Source of the DNA: Geobacter sp. UBA6169
GTDB taxonomy: Bacteria; Desulfobacterota; Desulfuromonadia; Geobacterales; Pseudopelobacteraceae
Direction of reading: 5' to 3'
DNA length: 19,659 nt
NCBI GenBank assembly: GCA_002422265.1
Contig: DIUB01000213.1
Span: 13,416 to 33,074, forward strand
Below the pieces are notes generated by a model. That model did no database searches and was not told the origin of the DNA. It saw only the letters and a program-made list of their open reading frames with translations. This document shows positions 1 through 7,979 of the stretch, one piece after another; positions within the stretch are counted from its first letter, which is position 1; every line of letters starts with the position of its first letter. Both the position numbers and the translations under genes were made by a program.

Positions 1-2061
1 CCCAACCTGCTGGTCAACGGCTCAGCCGGTATTGCGGTCGGCATGGCCACCAATATCCCGCCCCATAACCTGTCTGAAGTGATCGATGCCATCATTGCCC
101 TGATCCATAATCCGGCACTCTCCTATGAGGAACTGCTTGAACTGGTGCCGGGGCCGGATTTCCCTACCGGCGGTACTATTTACGGTCGCCAGGGGATTGT
201 TGATGCCTATGCCACGGGACGGGGGATCATCCAGGTGCGGGCCAAGGCCCATGTTGAAAACAGCAAGAAGCATGACCGGCAGTCGATCGTGGTGACCGAG
301 ATCCCCTATCAGGTCAACAAGGCCCGTCTGATCACCAGCATTGCCGAGCTGGTTAAAGAGAAGAAGATTGAAGGGATCAGCGATCTGCGGGATGAGTCGG
401 ACCGGGACGGCATGCGGATCGTGATCGACCTGAAAAAGGACGAGAATGCCGAGGTGCTGCTGAATCAGCTCTACAAGCATACCCAGATGCAGACCTCCTT
501 CGGCATCAACATGCTGGCCATTGTGCATGGCCGGCCAAAGGTGCTTTCACTGGCCGAGATGATGCACTTCTTTGTTGAGCACCGCCGGGATGTGGTCACC
601 AGGCGGACCCTGTTCGAGCTGAAGAAAGCGGAAGCACGGGCCCATATCCTGGAAGGTCTCAAAATCGCACTGGACTGGCTGGACGCAGTGATCGAGCTGA
701 TCCGCGCCTCCAAGACCCCGCCCGAGGCCAAGCAGGGGCTGATGGAAGGCGCCTTTGCCGATGCAGCATGGCTGGCCAGGTTAAACCTGCCCCGTCCGGC
801 AGGCTATGAGAACAGCAGCGTGCAACTGTCTGAGCTGCAGGCCCAGGCGATTCTGGAGATGCGGCTGCAGCGCCTGACCGGCCTGGAGCGGGACAAGATT
901 CTGCAGGAGTACGAGGATATCCTGCGCCTGATCGCCCGCCTGAAGGAGATTCTGGGGGCTGACGCCGAGATCATGAAAATTATCGTGGGGGAGCTGACCG
1001 AGATCAAGGAGCGCTTTGGTGACAGGCGTCGCACCGAGATCGTGCATCAGACCGCCGACATCTCGCTGGAAGATACCATTGAAGATGCCGAGATGGTGGT
1101 GACGGTCTCCCACACCGGGTATATCAAACGCAGCGCGGTTGATCTCTATCGGGCCCAGCGCCGGGGCGGCAAGGGCAAGACCGGCATGAAGACCCGTGAT
1201 GAGGATTTTGTTGAACAGCTGTTTATTGCCTCCACCAAGGACTATCTGTTGTTCTTCTCCGACATGGGCCGGGTCTACCGGATCAAGGTCTACGAGATCC
1301 CGGAAGGGAGCCGTACCACCAAGGGCAAGGCGGTTGTGAACCTGGTCAACGTACAGGAAGGGGAGAAGATTACGGCGATTATGCCGGTCAAGGACCTGAA
1401 TCGTGAAGACCTGTTCCTGCTGATGGCCACCCGTCAGGGGGTAGTCAAGAAGACCCCGCTGGTTGAGTACACCAATATCCGCGCCACCGGTATCAATGCG
1501 GTCAATCTGGATGAGGGGGACAAGCTGATTGCCGTGGCTTTGACCGACGGCCAGAAGGATGTCTTCCTGGCCTCCCGTCACGGCAAAGCGATCCGTTTCC
1601 CTGAGGCCGATGCCCGGCCCATGGGCCGGGTAACCCGCGGGGTGCGGGGTATGAATCTGGATGCGGCTGATGAGGTGATCAGCATGGAGGTGATCGACCC
1701 GACGGCCAGTGGTTCCACCATCTTTACGGTCACCGAGAACGGCTTTGGCAAGCGGACCGACCTGGAGGAGTACCGTGGTCAGTCCCGTGGCGGCAAGGGG
1801 TTGATCACCATCAAGACCACCCCGCGCAACGGCCTGGTGGTAGGGGTGATGCAGGTGTCTGACGAAAACCAGCTGATGGTGATTACGGATCAGGGCAAGA
1901 TCCTGCGGGTGCCGATCAGCGGCTTCTCGGTGATCGGGCGCAATACCCACGGCGTAAGGGTCATGGTTACCGAGGCACAGGAGAAGATTGTTGCGGTAGC
2001 CAAGCTGGCCGAGCGTGATGATGAGGACAGTATCGAACTGGAAGGCGAAGAGGAAGCGTAA
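1..2061 (+). CDS. gyrA: DNA gyrase subunit A, 5'-truncated by the window edge
   Basis: The reading frame is open from base 1 and ends at TAA 2059-2061, giving 686 residues of the A subunit of the type II topoisomerase that introduces negative supercoils. The first codons read PNLLVNGSAGIAVGMATNIP, a core motif lying a few tens of residues after the catalytic tyrosine in GyrA. Roughly 160 N-terminal residues, including that tyrosine, are therefore outside the window. The C-terminal half is the beta-pinwheel DNA-wrapping domain. The GyrA box QRRGGKG is at 1156-1176, and its presence argues for GyrA over ParC. The tail is acidic (ELEGEEEA), as is common in GyrA. An internal ATG at 43 is not the start, because homology continues upstream to base 1. 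A HEAT-like gene follows after 8 nt, so the two are probably cotranscribed. Confidence 0.97.
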   Translation, partial: PNLLVNGSAGIAVGMATNIPPHNLSEVIDAIIALIHNPALSYEELLELVPGPDFPTGGTIYGRQGIVDAYATGRGIIQVRAKAHVENSKKHDRQSIVVTEIPYQVNKARLITSIAELVKEKKIEGISDLRDESDRDGMRIVIDLKKDENAEVLLNQLYKHTQMQTSFGINMLAIVHGRPKVLSLAEMMHFFVEHRRDVVTRRTLFELKKAEARAHILEGLKIALDWLDAVIELIRASKTPPEAKQGLMEGAFADAAWLARLNLPRPAGYENSSVQLSELQAQAILEMRLQRLTGLERDKILQEYEDILRLIARLKEILGADAEIMKIIVGELTEIKERFGDRRRTEIVHQTADISLEDTIEDAEMVVTVSHTGYIKRSAVDLYRAQRRGGKGKTGMKTRDEDFVEQLFIASTKDYLLFFSDMGRVYRIKVYEIPEGSRTTKGKAVVNLVNVQEGEKITAIMPVKDLNREDLFLLMATRQGVVKKTPLVEYTNIRATGINAVNLDEGDKLIAVALTDGQKDVFLASRHGKAIRFPEADARPMGRVTRGVRGMNLDAADEVISMEVIDPTASGSTIFTVTENGFGKRTDLEEYRGQSRGGKGLITIKTTPRNGLVVGVMQVSDENQLMVITDQGKILRVPISGFSVIGRNTHGVRVMVTEAQEKIVAVAKLAERDDEDSIELEGEEEA

Positions 2062-2069
2062 TCAAGCCG

Positions 2070-3650
2070 ATGGAAAACAGGTTGCAGGTTGATACCAGTT
2101 ATCGTGAGCGGCGCCGGATTGTGCGATTGCTTGATTTTCTGACCCGGGATCAGTTGACCCGGGATCAGCTTGAGCGGATCGGAAGGCGCCTGCAGAAATC
2201 AGGACGGCGTGCACTGCCGCCTCTGGTCAGGCGGCTCTGGAAAGAGCAGGATCAGGAGCGGCTCTACCGCTACACCTGTATGCTGGATTTCTTTGATGCC
2301 GCCGCCTGGCTCGATCAGCTGGTTGCCCTGACCATGCAGCGTCGCGATCTGCCGGAAGAGGGCCGCCTGCCGCTGCTCAATATCCTGCAGGATTACGGTG
2401 TAGATGTCTCGGCCCCCCCCCTCAGCCGTGACGACCTGGGTGGTTCCAGCCTGAACAGTCTGCTGGACCGCTGCCTTCAGGAAGGGTTCTGGGGGTTGAT
2501 CAGGCTGATGGACCGTTTTCTGGATGCTGACGAGTCATTGCGGCTGCAGCTGATCCGGCGTCTGGGCAGCTGTACGGACAAGGGGGCTGAAGCGGCAGCC
2601 TCTCTGCGTATGCTGGCCTGTTATGAGTTCAGCGAAATGGCCGGCGCAGCGGTGGAGGCACTGGGTACCCTGCGGCACGGGTGCAGCCTGACGGTGCTGC
2701 AGGAACTGACCCATCTGCCGGTAGAAGGGCTGGAGGGGAAGATCCAGCGCAGTATCCGTCGTCTTCATTTTCTGGGCATCTCTCAGCCGGAGCCGTTGCC
2801 TGTCTTGCTGACTGCTCCGGCACGGTTTCTGACCGTCCAGGCCGGCCCGATCGACTGCTACGGGATGCGGACGATCTGGTTCTCGTGGGAAATCAGCGAC
2901 GGCAGTCTGGCAGCCCTGATCCTGCAGGTGGGTGACCAGGATGGTGTACGTCATGCCGTGGCTGCCAGATTTGAGCAACGCGGCGATCACGATGAATACC
3001 TGGATGAGGTGAACGCGGAAGAGGGTTTGTTCCCGGTTGAGCTCCCCTATGCCCTGGATCTGCTGAAGGATGCGCTGCAGCAGAGCCTGGAACGTGGTTT
3101 CTACCTGCCGCCTGACTTTTACGGTTCCCGCTATCTGTTTGGCGGGTATGACCTGCGGCCGGCTGCCTATCTGCCCGGATTTCCGGCATCGCTTCTGGAT
3201 GGTATCCTGGACCGGATCGCCTCGCTGCTTGCCGGCTGTGAAGAACTGCTTGATGAGCCGTTTTTTGAGGGTTGGCTCTTTACTGATCCTGTGGTGTATG
3301 AACTGGGGGAAGAACTGGGCGGACAGCCGCTGCATGAAGTTCCTGAAGCGGTGCAGCAGCGCCTTCTGGAACGGTTCTGCACCGAATTGCTGGAGCCTGA
3401 CAAACCGGCCCTGTTGCGTCGTCTGCTCCTGATTGCCGACAGTATGCAGCAGATCGGCTGCCGGAAGCGGGCCGTACAGCGGGTGCTGGCCCTGGGGCTC
3501 AGTCTGGCGGGGATGCTGCCGGGTATGCACCTGCATCCCTTTGTCAGGCGGCTTGCTTTTGACAGTATCGAGATGGCGCGTCAGGCCCTGGCTGAAGGGA
3601 TTGACCCCCGCACCACGCGCAGTTTTGACGACGAGGATGACTGGGAATGA
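2070..3650 (+). CDS. HEAT-repeat-like helical protein of unknown function
   Basis: This 526-residue protein has no recognised enzymatic motif. Residues about 1-240 are rich in amphipathic helices with a HEAT/armadillo feel (for example RRLQKSGRRALPPLVRRLW). A middle part, about residues 250-350, is more beta-rich, with a G-M-R-T-I-W-F-S-W segment and acidic stretches. The C-terminal third is helical again and ends in an acidic tail (DDEDDWE). No signal peptide or membrane helix is visible, so it is probably cytoplasmic. ATG 2070 lies 8 nt after the gyrA stop and has only an A/G-rich stretch at 2047-2056 as a possible ribosome site, suggesting translational coupling. The stop overlaps the gpsA start (ATGA). 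A HEAT-type protein between gyrA and gpsA is, from memory, the arrangement in Geobacter. Two sequence oddities are listed separately: a 15 bp tandem duplication and a run of nine C. Confidence 0.85.
   Translation: MENRLQVDTSYRERRRIVRLLDFLTRDQLTRDQLERIGRRLQKSGRRALPPLVRRLWKEQDQERLYRYTCMLDFFDAAAWLDQLVALTMQRRDLPEEGRLPLLNILQDYGVDVSAPPLSRDDLGGSSLNSLLDRCLQEGFWGLIRLMDRFLDADESLRLQLIRRLGSCTDKGAEAAASLRMLACYEFSEMAGAAVEALGTLRHGCSLTVLQELTHLPVEGLEGKIQRSIRRLHFLGISQPEPLPVLLTAPARFLTVQAGPIDCYGMRTIWFSWEISDGSLAALILQVGDQDGVRHAVAARFEQRGDHDEYLDEVNAEEGLFPVELPYALDLLKDALQQSLERGFYLPPDFYGSRYLFGGYDLRPAAYLPGFPASLLDGILDRIASLLAGCEELLDEPFFEGWLFTDPVVYELGEELGGQPLHEVPEAVQQRLLERFCTELLEPDKPALLRRLLLIADSMQQIGCRKRAVQRVLALGLSLAGMLPGMHLHPFVRRLAFDSIEMARQALAEGIDPRTTRSFDDEDDWE
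2140..2169 (+). repeat. 15 bp tandem duplication inside the HEAT-like gene
   Basis: Bases 2140-2154 and 2155-2169 are the same 15-mer (tgacccgggatcag plus t or c), 14 of 15 identical and in frame. They encode the repeated pentapeptide LTRDQ-LTRDQ near residue 24. This looks like a slippage duplication that keeps the frame and lengthens the N-terminal helix by five residues. Confidence 0.9.
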
Positions 3651-4642
3651 AGATAGGGGTGATCGGAGCAGGCAGTTGGGGTACGGCGCTGGCACATCGT
3701 GCTGCAGCCAACGGGCATGAGACCGTGCTGTGGGTCTATGAACCGGAGCTTCTGAGCAGTTTGCGCAGCACCGGAGTCAATCATCTGTTTCTGCCTGACA
3801 TACAGCTGCAGCCCGGCCTGCAGTATACCGGTGATCTTGCCGAGGCAGCAGCTGATGCGGATCTGGTGGTGCTGGTAACCCCGACCCAGGTGACGCGGTC
3901 GGTTCTTGAACAGCTGGCACCGGCCCTGCAGTCGCAGTCCCCGCTGGTCAGTGCCTCAAAGGGGATCGAGCTGGGCACGCTTTGCACGGTGTCACAGATG
4001 TGCGGCCAGGTGCTGGGAGAAGCAATCCTGCAGCGTTTTGTGGCCCTTTCAGGCCCCACCTTTGCCAGAGAAGTGGCGCTGGGCCTGCCGTCATTGATTG
4101 TTGCCGGCTCAGCCAGCCAGGCCGCTGCCTGTCAGGTGCAGACCGCCTTCAGCAGCCCCGAGTTCAGGGTCTACACCAGCGAGGATACCATTGGTGTTGA
4201 ACTGGGCGGAGCGGTCAAGAATGTTATCGCCATAGCGGCCGGTATTGCCGATGGCCTTGGTTTTGGCCACAACACCCGTGCAGCGCTGATCACTCGTGGC
4301 CTGGCCGAGATCCGGCGTCTGGGACGAGTCATGGGCGCTCAGGACACTACCTTTGCCGGATTGGCCGGCATGGGTGATCTGGTGCTGACCTGTACCGGTG
4401 ACCTTTCCCGTAATCGCACCGTGGGTGTCAAGCTCGGTCAGGGCCAGAGTCTGACCGAGATCATGGCCGAGATGCGGATGGTGGCGGAAGGGGTCAAGTC
4501 AGCCGAATCAGTCTATGCCCTGGCCAGGCGTCTGGGGGTCGAGATGCCGATCACCCATAAGGTTTACGACATTTTGTACGGTGACAAACCTGCCCGGCAG
4601 GCAGTTCTTGAGCTGATGTCCCGCGATTTAAAGGCCGAATAG
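3647..4642 (+). CDS. gpsA: NAD(P)-dependent glycerol-3-phosphate dehydrogenase
   Basis: This 331-residue cytoplasmic enzyme reduces dihydroxyacetone phosphate to sn-glycerol-3-phosphate, the backbone precursor of phospholipids. The N-terminal Rossmann fold shows the dinucleotide-binding GAGSWG at residues 7-12. SASKGIE (Lys105) and the family block GGAVKNVIAIAAG, with the catalytic-type Lys191, are present, followed by GFGHNTRAALITRGL. The length is typical of bacterial GpsA. The start ATG 3647 overlaps the preceding stop (ATGA), which implies translational coupling. Its last 79 bases are overlapped in antisense by the small membrane-protein frame at 4564-4776. The only candidate for a Shine-Dalgarno is the purine-rich end of the upstream gene. 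Confidence 0.96.
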   Translation: MKIGVIGAGSWGTALAHRAAANGHETVLWVYEPELLSSLRSTGVNHLFLPDIQLQPGLQYTGDLAEAAADADLVVLVTPTQVTRSVLEQLAPALQSQSPLVSASKGIELGTLCTVSQMCGQVLGEAILQRFVALSGPTFAREVALGLPSLIVAGSASQAAACQVQTAFSSPEFRVYTSEDTIGVELGGAVKNVIAIAAGIADGLGFGHNTRAALITRGLAEIRRLGRVMGAQDTTFAGLAGMGDLVLTCTGDLSRNRTVGVKLGQGQSLTEIMAEMRMVAEGVKSAESVYALARRLGVEMPITHKVYDILYGDKPARQAVLELMSRDLKAE

Positions 4643-4776
4643 GCCTGCGAAAGTTTTTTGAGCCACTGCAGTCGTTTTGCTGCGGTCAACAGCCTCCGGT
4701 CTTCCAGCAGATCACCTGCTGTCCAGATGATCCCCGCCACCAGTATCACACCGCCAAACAGCACCATTGGTTCCAT
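4564..4776 (-). CDS. Small single-pass membrane protein, convergently overlapping gpsA
   Basis: This is a 70-residue frame. The start at 4776 is chosen because a perfect AGGAGG (minus strand, 4783-4788) sits 6 nt before the ATG; the longer frame from 4812 has no such site. Residues 4-22 (MVLFGGVILVAGIIWTAGD) form one hydrophobic transmembrane helix. An acidic, then strongly basic, amphipathic segment follows (LLEDRRLLTAAKRLQWLKK). Residues from about 45 to the end are antisense to the 3' end of gpsA and look low in information, as if the gene lost its stop and ran into its neighbour. It lies 96 nt downstream of motB on the same strand and may be the last gene of that block. I recognise no family. 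The strong ribosome site and sensible topology support it as real, and its function is unknown. Confidence 0.6.
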   Translation of the reverse strand: MEPMVLFGGVILVAGIIWTAGDLLEDRRLLTAAKRLQWLKKLSQAYSAFKSRDISSRTACRAGLSPYKMS

Positions 4777-4853
4777 GGTCGTCCTCCTGATTGATTGGAA
4801 GGACCATAGCACAGCTCTGTGACAGGAAATGTCGTTTTGGAATTTCGGCAGAT

Positions 4854-4872
4854 CAGCTTTGAGGAAAAGCTG
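4854..4872 (-). other. Hairpin immediately after motB
   Basis: A perfect 7 bp inverted repeat (cagcttt 4854-4860, aaagctg 4866-4872) with a 5 nt loop abuts the motB stop codon. On the minus strand no T-run follows, so it is not a convincing intrinsic terminator. It could be an mRNA 3'-end or processing hairpin between motB and the small membrane gene. Confidence 0.4.
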
Positions 4873-5688
4873 TCAGGGCTCGGTTGTTTCAGATTCGCCG
4901 GAGAGCAGCACCAGGTCAACCCGGCGATTCTTTGAGCGGCCTTCAGGGGAGCTGTTTTCAGCTGCAGGCCGGTATTCACCGTACCCGGTTGCTGAAAGAT
5001 TTTTGGGGTCAACGTCAAAGGTATTCTGGATGTAGCGGAGGACATTGGCAGCACGCGACACCGACAGTTCCCAGTTGGAGGGAAACAGCGGGGTGTTGAT
5101 CGGCACATTGTCGGTATGCCCTTCTACCCGCAGCGGGTTGGAGTACTGGGTCATGGCCTCTATGATCGTGTTCAGCAGTTCATAGCCGCTGCGTTTGATC
5201 ACCGCAGAGCCTGAATCAAAGAAACCGGCCTCCTTCAGGCTGACCACCAGGCCGCGGCGGGTGATGCCGATCGTAACCTTGTTCTGTGCGCCATGCTTGA
5301 TCAGGTAGGCCTCAATAGCGGACTGGATCTCTTTGAACTCCTTTTCTTCTGCCTTGCCTTTGCCGCGTCCCTTGTCCATGCCACCCTGCCGGGGTCCGGC
5401 CGGCGGCATCTTGTTGATCATCGGGATAACTGCCATTTCCGGCTTGATGGCCGGTATCGGCTTGATATCATGAGATTGAAGCACTCCCCGTTGACCGGCT
5501 GCCGTCTGTTGCGAATAGCCGAAGGACTCCCGCAACGCGGAGGCCACTTGCTCAACCTTCTGCTTGTCGGACTGTGACATTGCATACAAAACCACAAACA
5601 CTGCAAACAGCAGGGTGATGAAGTCTGCATAGGAGACCAGCCAACGTTCGTGGTTGGCATGCTTTTCAGGCTCTTTTTTCAGTGCCAC
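4873..5688 (-). CDS. motB: Flagellar motor stator protein MotB
   Basis: This 271-residue protein anchors the stator to peptidoglycan and, with MotA, forms the ion channel that drives flagellar rotation. A short cytoplasmic N-terminus is followed by one transmembrane helix (about residues 17-38). This contains the proton-accepting Asp22 in the motif SYADFITLLF, equivalent to Asp32 of E. coli MotB. A Gly/Lys-rich, proline-containing linker spans about residues 70-115. The periplasmic OmpA/MotB peptidoglycan-binding domain covers about residues 125-265, with GHTDNVPI at 190-197 and NRRVDLVLL near the end. The start is GTG at 5688, preceded on the minus strand by AAGGGG. It begins 12 nt after the motA stop, so the two genes are cotranscribed. 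The Asp within YADF is typical of H+-driven stators, but the ion cannot be settled from sequence alone. Confidence 0.95.
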   Translation of the reverse strand: MALKKEPEKHANHERWLVSYADFITLLFAVFVVLYAMSQSDKQKVEQVASALRESFGYSQQTAAGQRGVLQSHDIKPIPAIKPEMAVIPMINKMPPAGPRQGGMDKGRGKGKAEEKEFKEIQSAIEAYLIKHGAQNKVTIGITRRGLVVSLKEAGFFDSGSAVIKRSGYELLNTIIEAMTQYSNPLRVEGHTDNVPINTPLFPSNWELSVSRAANVLRYIQNTFDVDPKNLSATGYGEYRPAAENSSPEGRSKNRRVDLVLLSGESETTEP

Positions 5689-5700
5689 GCGGCAGGCCCC

Positions 5701-6450
5701 TTAATGTTCTTCACCGGCAAAGGCCTTCAGCTTTTGCTCGATAAAGTGCGGATTCTCGCCGTTTTGAATGGCAATCAGCCCTTCTACTATCATGACCCTG
5801 CGCAAGACCTCCTCCTTCATCCGGACCTTGATTTTGGCACCCATTGGCAGGCAGATGATGTTGGCGGTCATCAGGCCGTAGATGGTAGCAACAAAGGCAG
5901 TTGCAATACCGGCGCCCAGCTTGGATGTGTCGGACAGGTTACCCATAACGTGAATCAGACCCAGCACGGCACCGATAATACCGATGGTGGGGGCGTAGCC
6001 GCCGGCTGCTTCGTAAAACTCAACCGAGTGCTTTTGATGATCCTCGTAGGCCATGATTTCGGCCTCAAGGGTTTCGCGCAGTTTTTGCGGATCAATACCA
6101 TCCACCACCAGCGAGATCCCTTTCTTGATGAACGGGTCACTGGCGTTCTGGGCCTCCTGTTCAAGGGAGATCAGGCCGTTTCTGCGTGCCTTGGTGGCAT
6201 AGCCGATGATGTCCTTGACCACCTCTTCCGGATCAACCTTTGGGGGCAGGAAGGCGATCTTGGCATCCTTGAACGCCTTGATGCAGGCCTTGAGCGGAAA
6301 GGAGATGAATACCGCGCCAAAGGTGCCGCCAAGCACGATCAGGGCTGCCGTAGGTGCCATCAAGGCACTGAGATGCACCCCTTCCAGTACAGCGCCGCCG
6401 AAAACGGCACTAAAACCGAGAACCAGACCAATTACCGTTGCTAAATCCAT
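5701..6450 (-). CDS. motA: Flagellar motor stator protein MotA
   Basis: This 249-residue inner-membrane protein forms the MotA ring around MotB and contacts the rotor protein FliG. Four hydrophobic segments are visible: about residues 5-20, 30-53, 153-170 and 182-203. The cytoplasmic loop carries Arg89/Arg90 and Glu97, matching the charged rotor-interaction residues of E. coli MotA (Arg90, Glu98). The conserved prolines near the channel are Pro154 (GYAPTIGIIG) and Pro202 (ICLPMG). The ATG at 6450 has CAGGA upstream on the minus strand, within the end of the flbD-like gene, whose stop is only 3 nt away. flbD-motA-motB is a known flagellar gene order, so the context agrees with the call. Confidence 0.95.
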   Translation of the reverse strand: MDLATVIGLVLGFSAVFGGAVLEGVHLSALMAPTAALIVLGGTFGAVFISFPLKACIKAFKDAKIAFLPPKVDPEEVVKDIIGYATKARRNGLISLEQEAQNASDPFIKKGISLVVDGIDPQKLRETLEAEIMAYEDHQKHSVEFYEAAGGYAPTIGIIGAVLGLIHVMGNLSDTSKLGAGIATAFVATIYGLMTANIICLPMGAKIKVRMKEEVLRRVMIVEGLIAIQNGENPHFIEQKLKAFAGEEH

Positions 6451-6453
6451 AGA

Positions 6454-6777
6454 TCAGATGTCCTGACGGTGTAGCGGCTTTTGCTGCACTGAGCCGCGTG
6501 AGAATGAGAGAGGAGATGAACGGTGAGCTGCCTGTTGATACTGAAGGTTACGCCGCCGTCTGAGATAGGAACGACCGGCAGGCACCGCAGCAGAACGACG
6601 CAGAAGAACGGATCTGAAGGCAATGACGCGATTCAGCAGCACCTGGGCAGATTCCCGTACCAGGATGTGATTGCCGTTGAACAGGGTAATGACCGTATCA
6701 GGTGTCTCTTCAATACTGATGATCTGATCAGGGTTCAGGAGCATGGATTGTCGGTCAAGCCGGGTGACCAGAATCAT
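6454..6777 (-). CDS. flbD: FlbD-family flagellar protein with a long basic C-terminal tail
   Basis: Residues 1-58 match the small FlbD family found just upstream of motA in many bacteria: a start MILVTRLD, then NPDQIISIEETPDTVITLFNG and a final VRESAQVLLNRVIAFR. The family's function is poorly known; genes are usually in flagellar operons. The ATG at 6777 was chosen over an in-frame start at 6828 because the family begins with M-I-x-V-T-R-L, and GAGG stands 6 nt before this ATG on the minus strand. FlbD proteins are normally about 60-75 residues, but this one is 107. Residues 60-107 form an Arg/Ser/Gln-rich tail (for example GRSYLRRRRNLQYQQ) that I do not recognise. The stop is 3 nt before motA. 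Confidence 0.85.
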   Translation of the reverse strand: MILVTRLDRQSMLLNPDQIISIEETPDTVITLFNGNHILVRESAQVLLNRVIAFRSVLLRRSAAVPAGRSYLRRRRNLQYQQAAHRSSPLSFSRGSVQQKPLHRQDI

Positions 6778-6865
6778 GGAAGCCTCAGATTTTTTTGGTA
6801 ACAGTAGCAAACAACGAAAGAAGGTCAAGCATTTTCAGTTGCTTGGGCGATTACGGGATGCGCAA

Positions 6866-7960
6866 TCAGTCCAGCATGGCATCTATCGCATCGAAATTAA
6901 GGTACTTTTCGGCAATTGCGTGAATTAGTTCAATCTTTTCTGTGTCATCCGGCCCTATCTTGGAAACATGCTCACGCAGCCGGTAGTAGACTTCTGAAGT
7001 GGTTTCCTGGATTCTGATGTAGGGGATGTTGCTGTCCACCAGGATCCGTTCGGTTATGTTTGACATCGGGGCGTGGCCGGCCACGATCAGGCCGGCAAGC
7101 CGTGTCCTGAATTCAGGGATATGGTGCAGTGATGAAGCGGTCACAATCAATTCGTCACGGGAACTGGTGACAATCAGCAGCGTTGAATCCTCAAGACTGT
7201 CAATCACCTTCTGCGATGAGGCGGCACCCAGCTGGATAGTATGACAGATCCTGCTGCGGTCGGCAGGGTCACCATGCAGCGGCAGTTCAAGCAGGTCGGC
7301 AACATGCTGGAGTGTCGGGTCTGCAAGCGTGCGGGAATAATCAAAAGCGCCGGTCACCAGCAGGCCGTCGCGTTGAAAGGCGCGGGTCAGGTATGCCATG
7401 GAATACTCACGTTTTTCCGGCAACAGCTTGTTGGGCATGATAATCCGTACTGATGAGCCCTCCCGCTCATACAGAGCCAGATTCAGCTCCACCGCATCTA
7501 TCACATTGCCGATACCGCCGCCGGTCACCATCAGCACCGGGGCCTCCAGCATGGCAGCCACCTGGGCGTTGTTCATCCCCACCACCGAACCGACACCACC
7601 ATGACCGGCCCCTTCGATGATCAGAAAATCATGATGCTGTTCCAGTTCTCTGCAGGCGTTTTGAATGGCTCTGGCCGGGGTTGCGGCATCCAGCTGACCG
7701 TCAAGAAAACGGCGGGTAAAGCCGGGAGTCAGTGTCAGAGGGGACATCAGGGGGGCGTACTGCTGCATACCGAAAACGCTGGCAAACATGGCCGCATCCT
7801 TGTCCATGGTCAGGCCGAGATATTCGATACATTTGGGGCCGATCGGTTTCATAAAGCCGACCCGGGCATACTTGCGCCTGGCCAGTGACATCAGTGAGAG
7901 CGAGATAGTGGTCTTGCCGCAATGCTGGCCGGTTGCCCCGATAAAAATTTTTCTGCACAT
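6866..7960 (-). CDS. P-loop (BioD-like) plus DRTGG domain protein, phosphotransacetylase N-terminus-like
   Basis: This 364-residue protein has two parts. Residues about 4-210 are a dethiobiotin-synthetase-like P-loop domain with a Walker A motif GATGQHCGKTT at residues 8-18 and a later IIEGAGHGGVGSVVG segment typical of this ATPase superfamily. Residues about 230-330 form a DRTGG-type domain (DSTLLIVTSSRDELIVTA, then LIVAGHAPMSNI). This pairing is the architecture of the N-terminal regulatory half of long phosphotransacetylases, but the catalytic acetyltransferase domain is absent. It is therefore a stand-alone nucleotide/metabolite sensor candidate, not Pta itself. The ATG at 7960 has GAGGAACG just upstream on the minus strand. 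A longer in-frame reading back to 8155 runs through the PilZ gene and was rejected. It lies 19 nt downstream of that PilZ gene. Confidence 0.85.
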   Translation of the reverse strand: MCRKIFIGATGQHCGKTTISLSLMSLARRKYARVGFMKPIGPKCIEYLGLTMDKDAAMFASVFGMQQYAPLMSPLTLTPGFTRRFLDGQLDAATPARAIQNACRELEQHHDFLIIEGAGHGGVGSVVGMNNAQVAAMLEAPVLMVTGGGIGNVIDAVELNLALYEREGSSVRIIMPNKLLPEKREYSMAYLTRAFQRDGLLVTGAFDYSRTLADPTLQHVADLLELPLHGDPADRSRICHTIQLGAASSQKVIDSLEDSTLLIVTSSRDELIVTASSLHHIPEFRTRLAGLIVAGHAPMSNITERILVDSNIPYIRIQETTSEVYYRLREHVSKIGPDDTEKIELIHAIAEKYLNFDAIDAMLD

Positions 7961-7979
7961 GGTAGCGTTCCTCACGCTT

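Noticed and set aside
781..1950. Long open frame of 389 codons on the minus strand inside gyrA
   Set aside because: It is antisense to clear GyrA coding sequence, is rich in His/Gln/Asp as expected of a shadow frame, and has no family resemblance.
2535..3695. 386-codon minus-strand frame opposite the HEAT-like gene
   Set aside because: The plus-strand gene is flanked and coupled correctly; this frame has shadow-type composition and no ribosome site I can see.
4810..4821. Near-palindrome cacagctctgtg as an operator
   Set aside because: Arms of 5 bp with a 2 nt centre are common by chance and no second site is visible.
5650..6444. 264-codon plus-strand frame opposite motA
   Set aside because: MotA on the other strand has membrane helices and family motifs; this frame does not.
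6826..6845. 6 bp inverted repeat (caagca/tgcttg) between the DRTGG gene and flbD as a terminator
   Set aside because: The stem is short, half AT, and has no T-run on the minus strand, so it is too weak to call.
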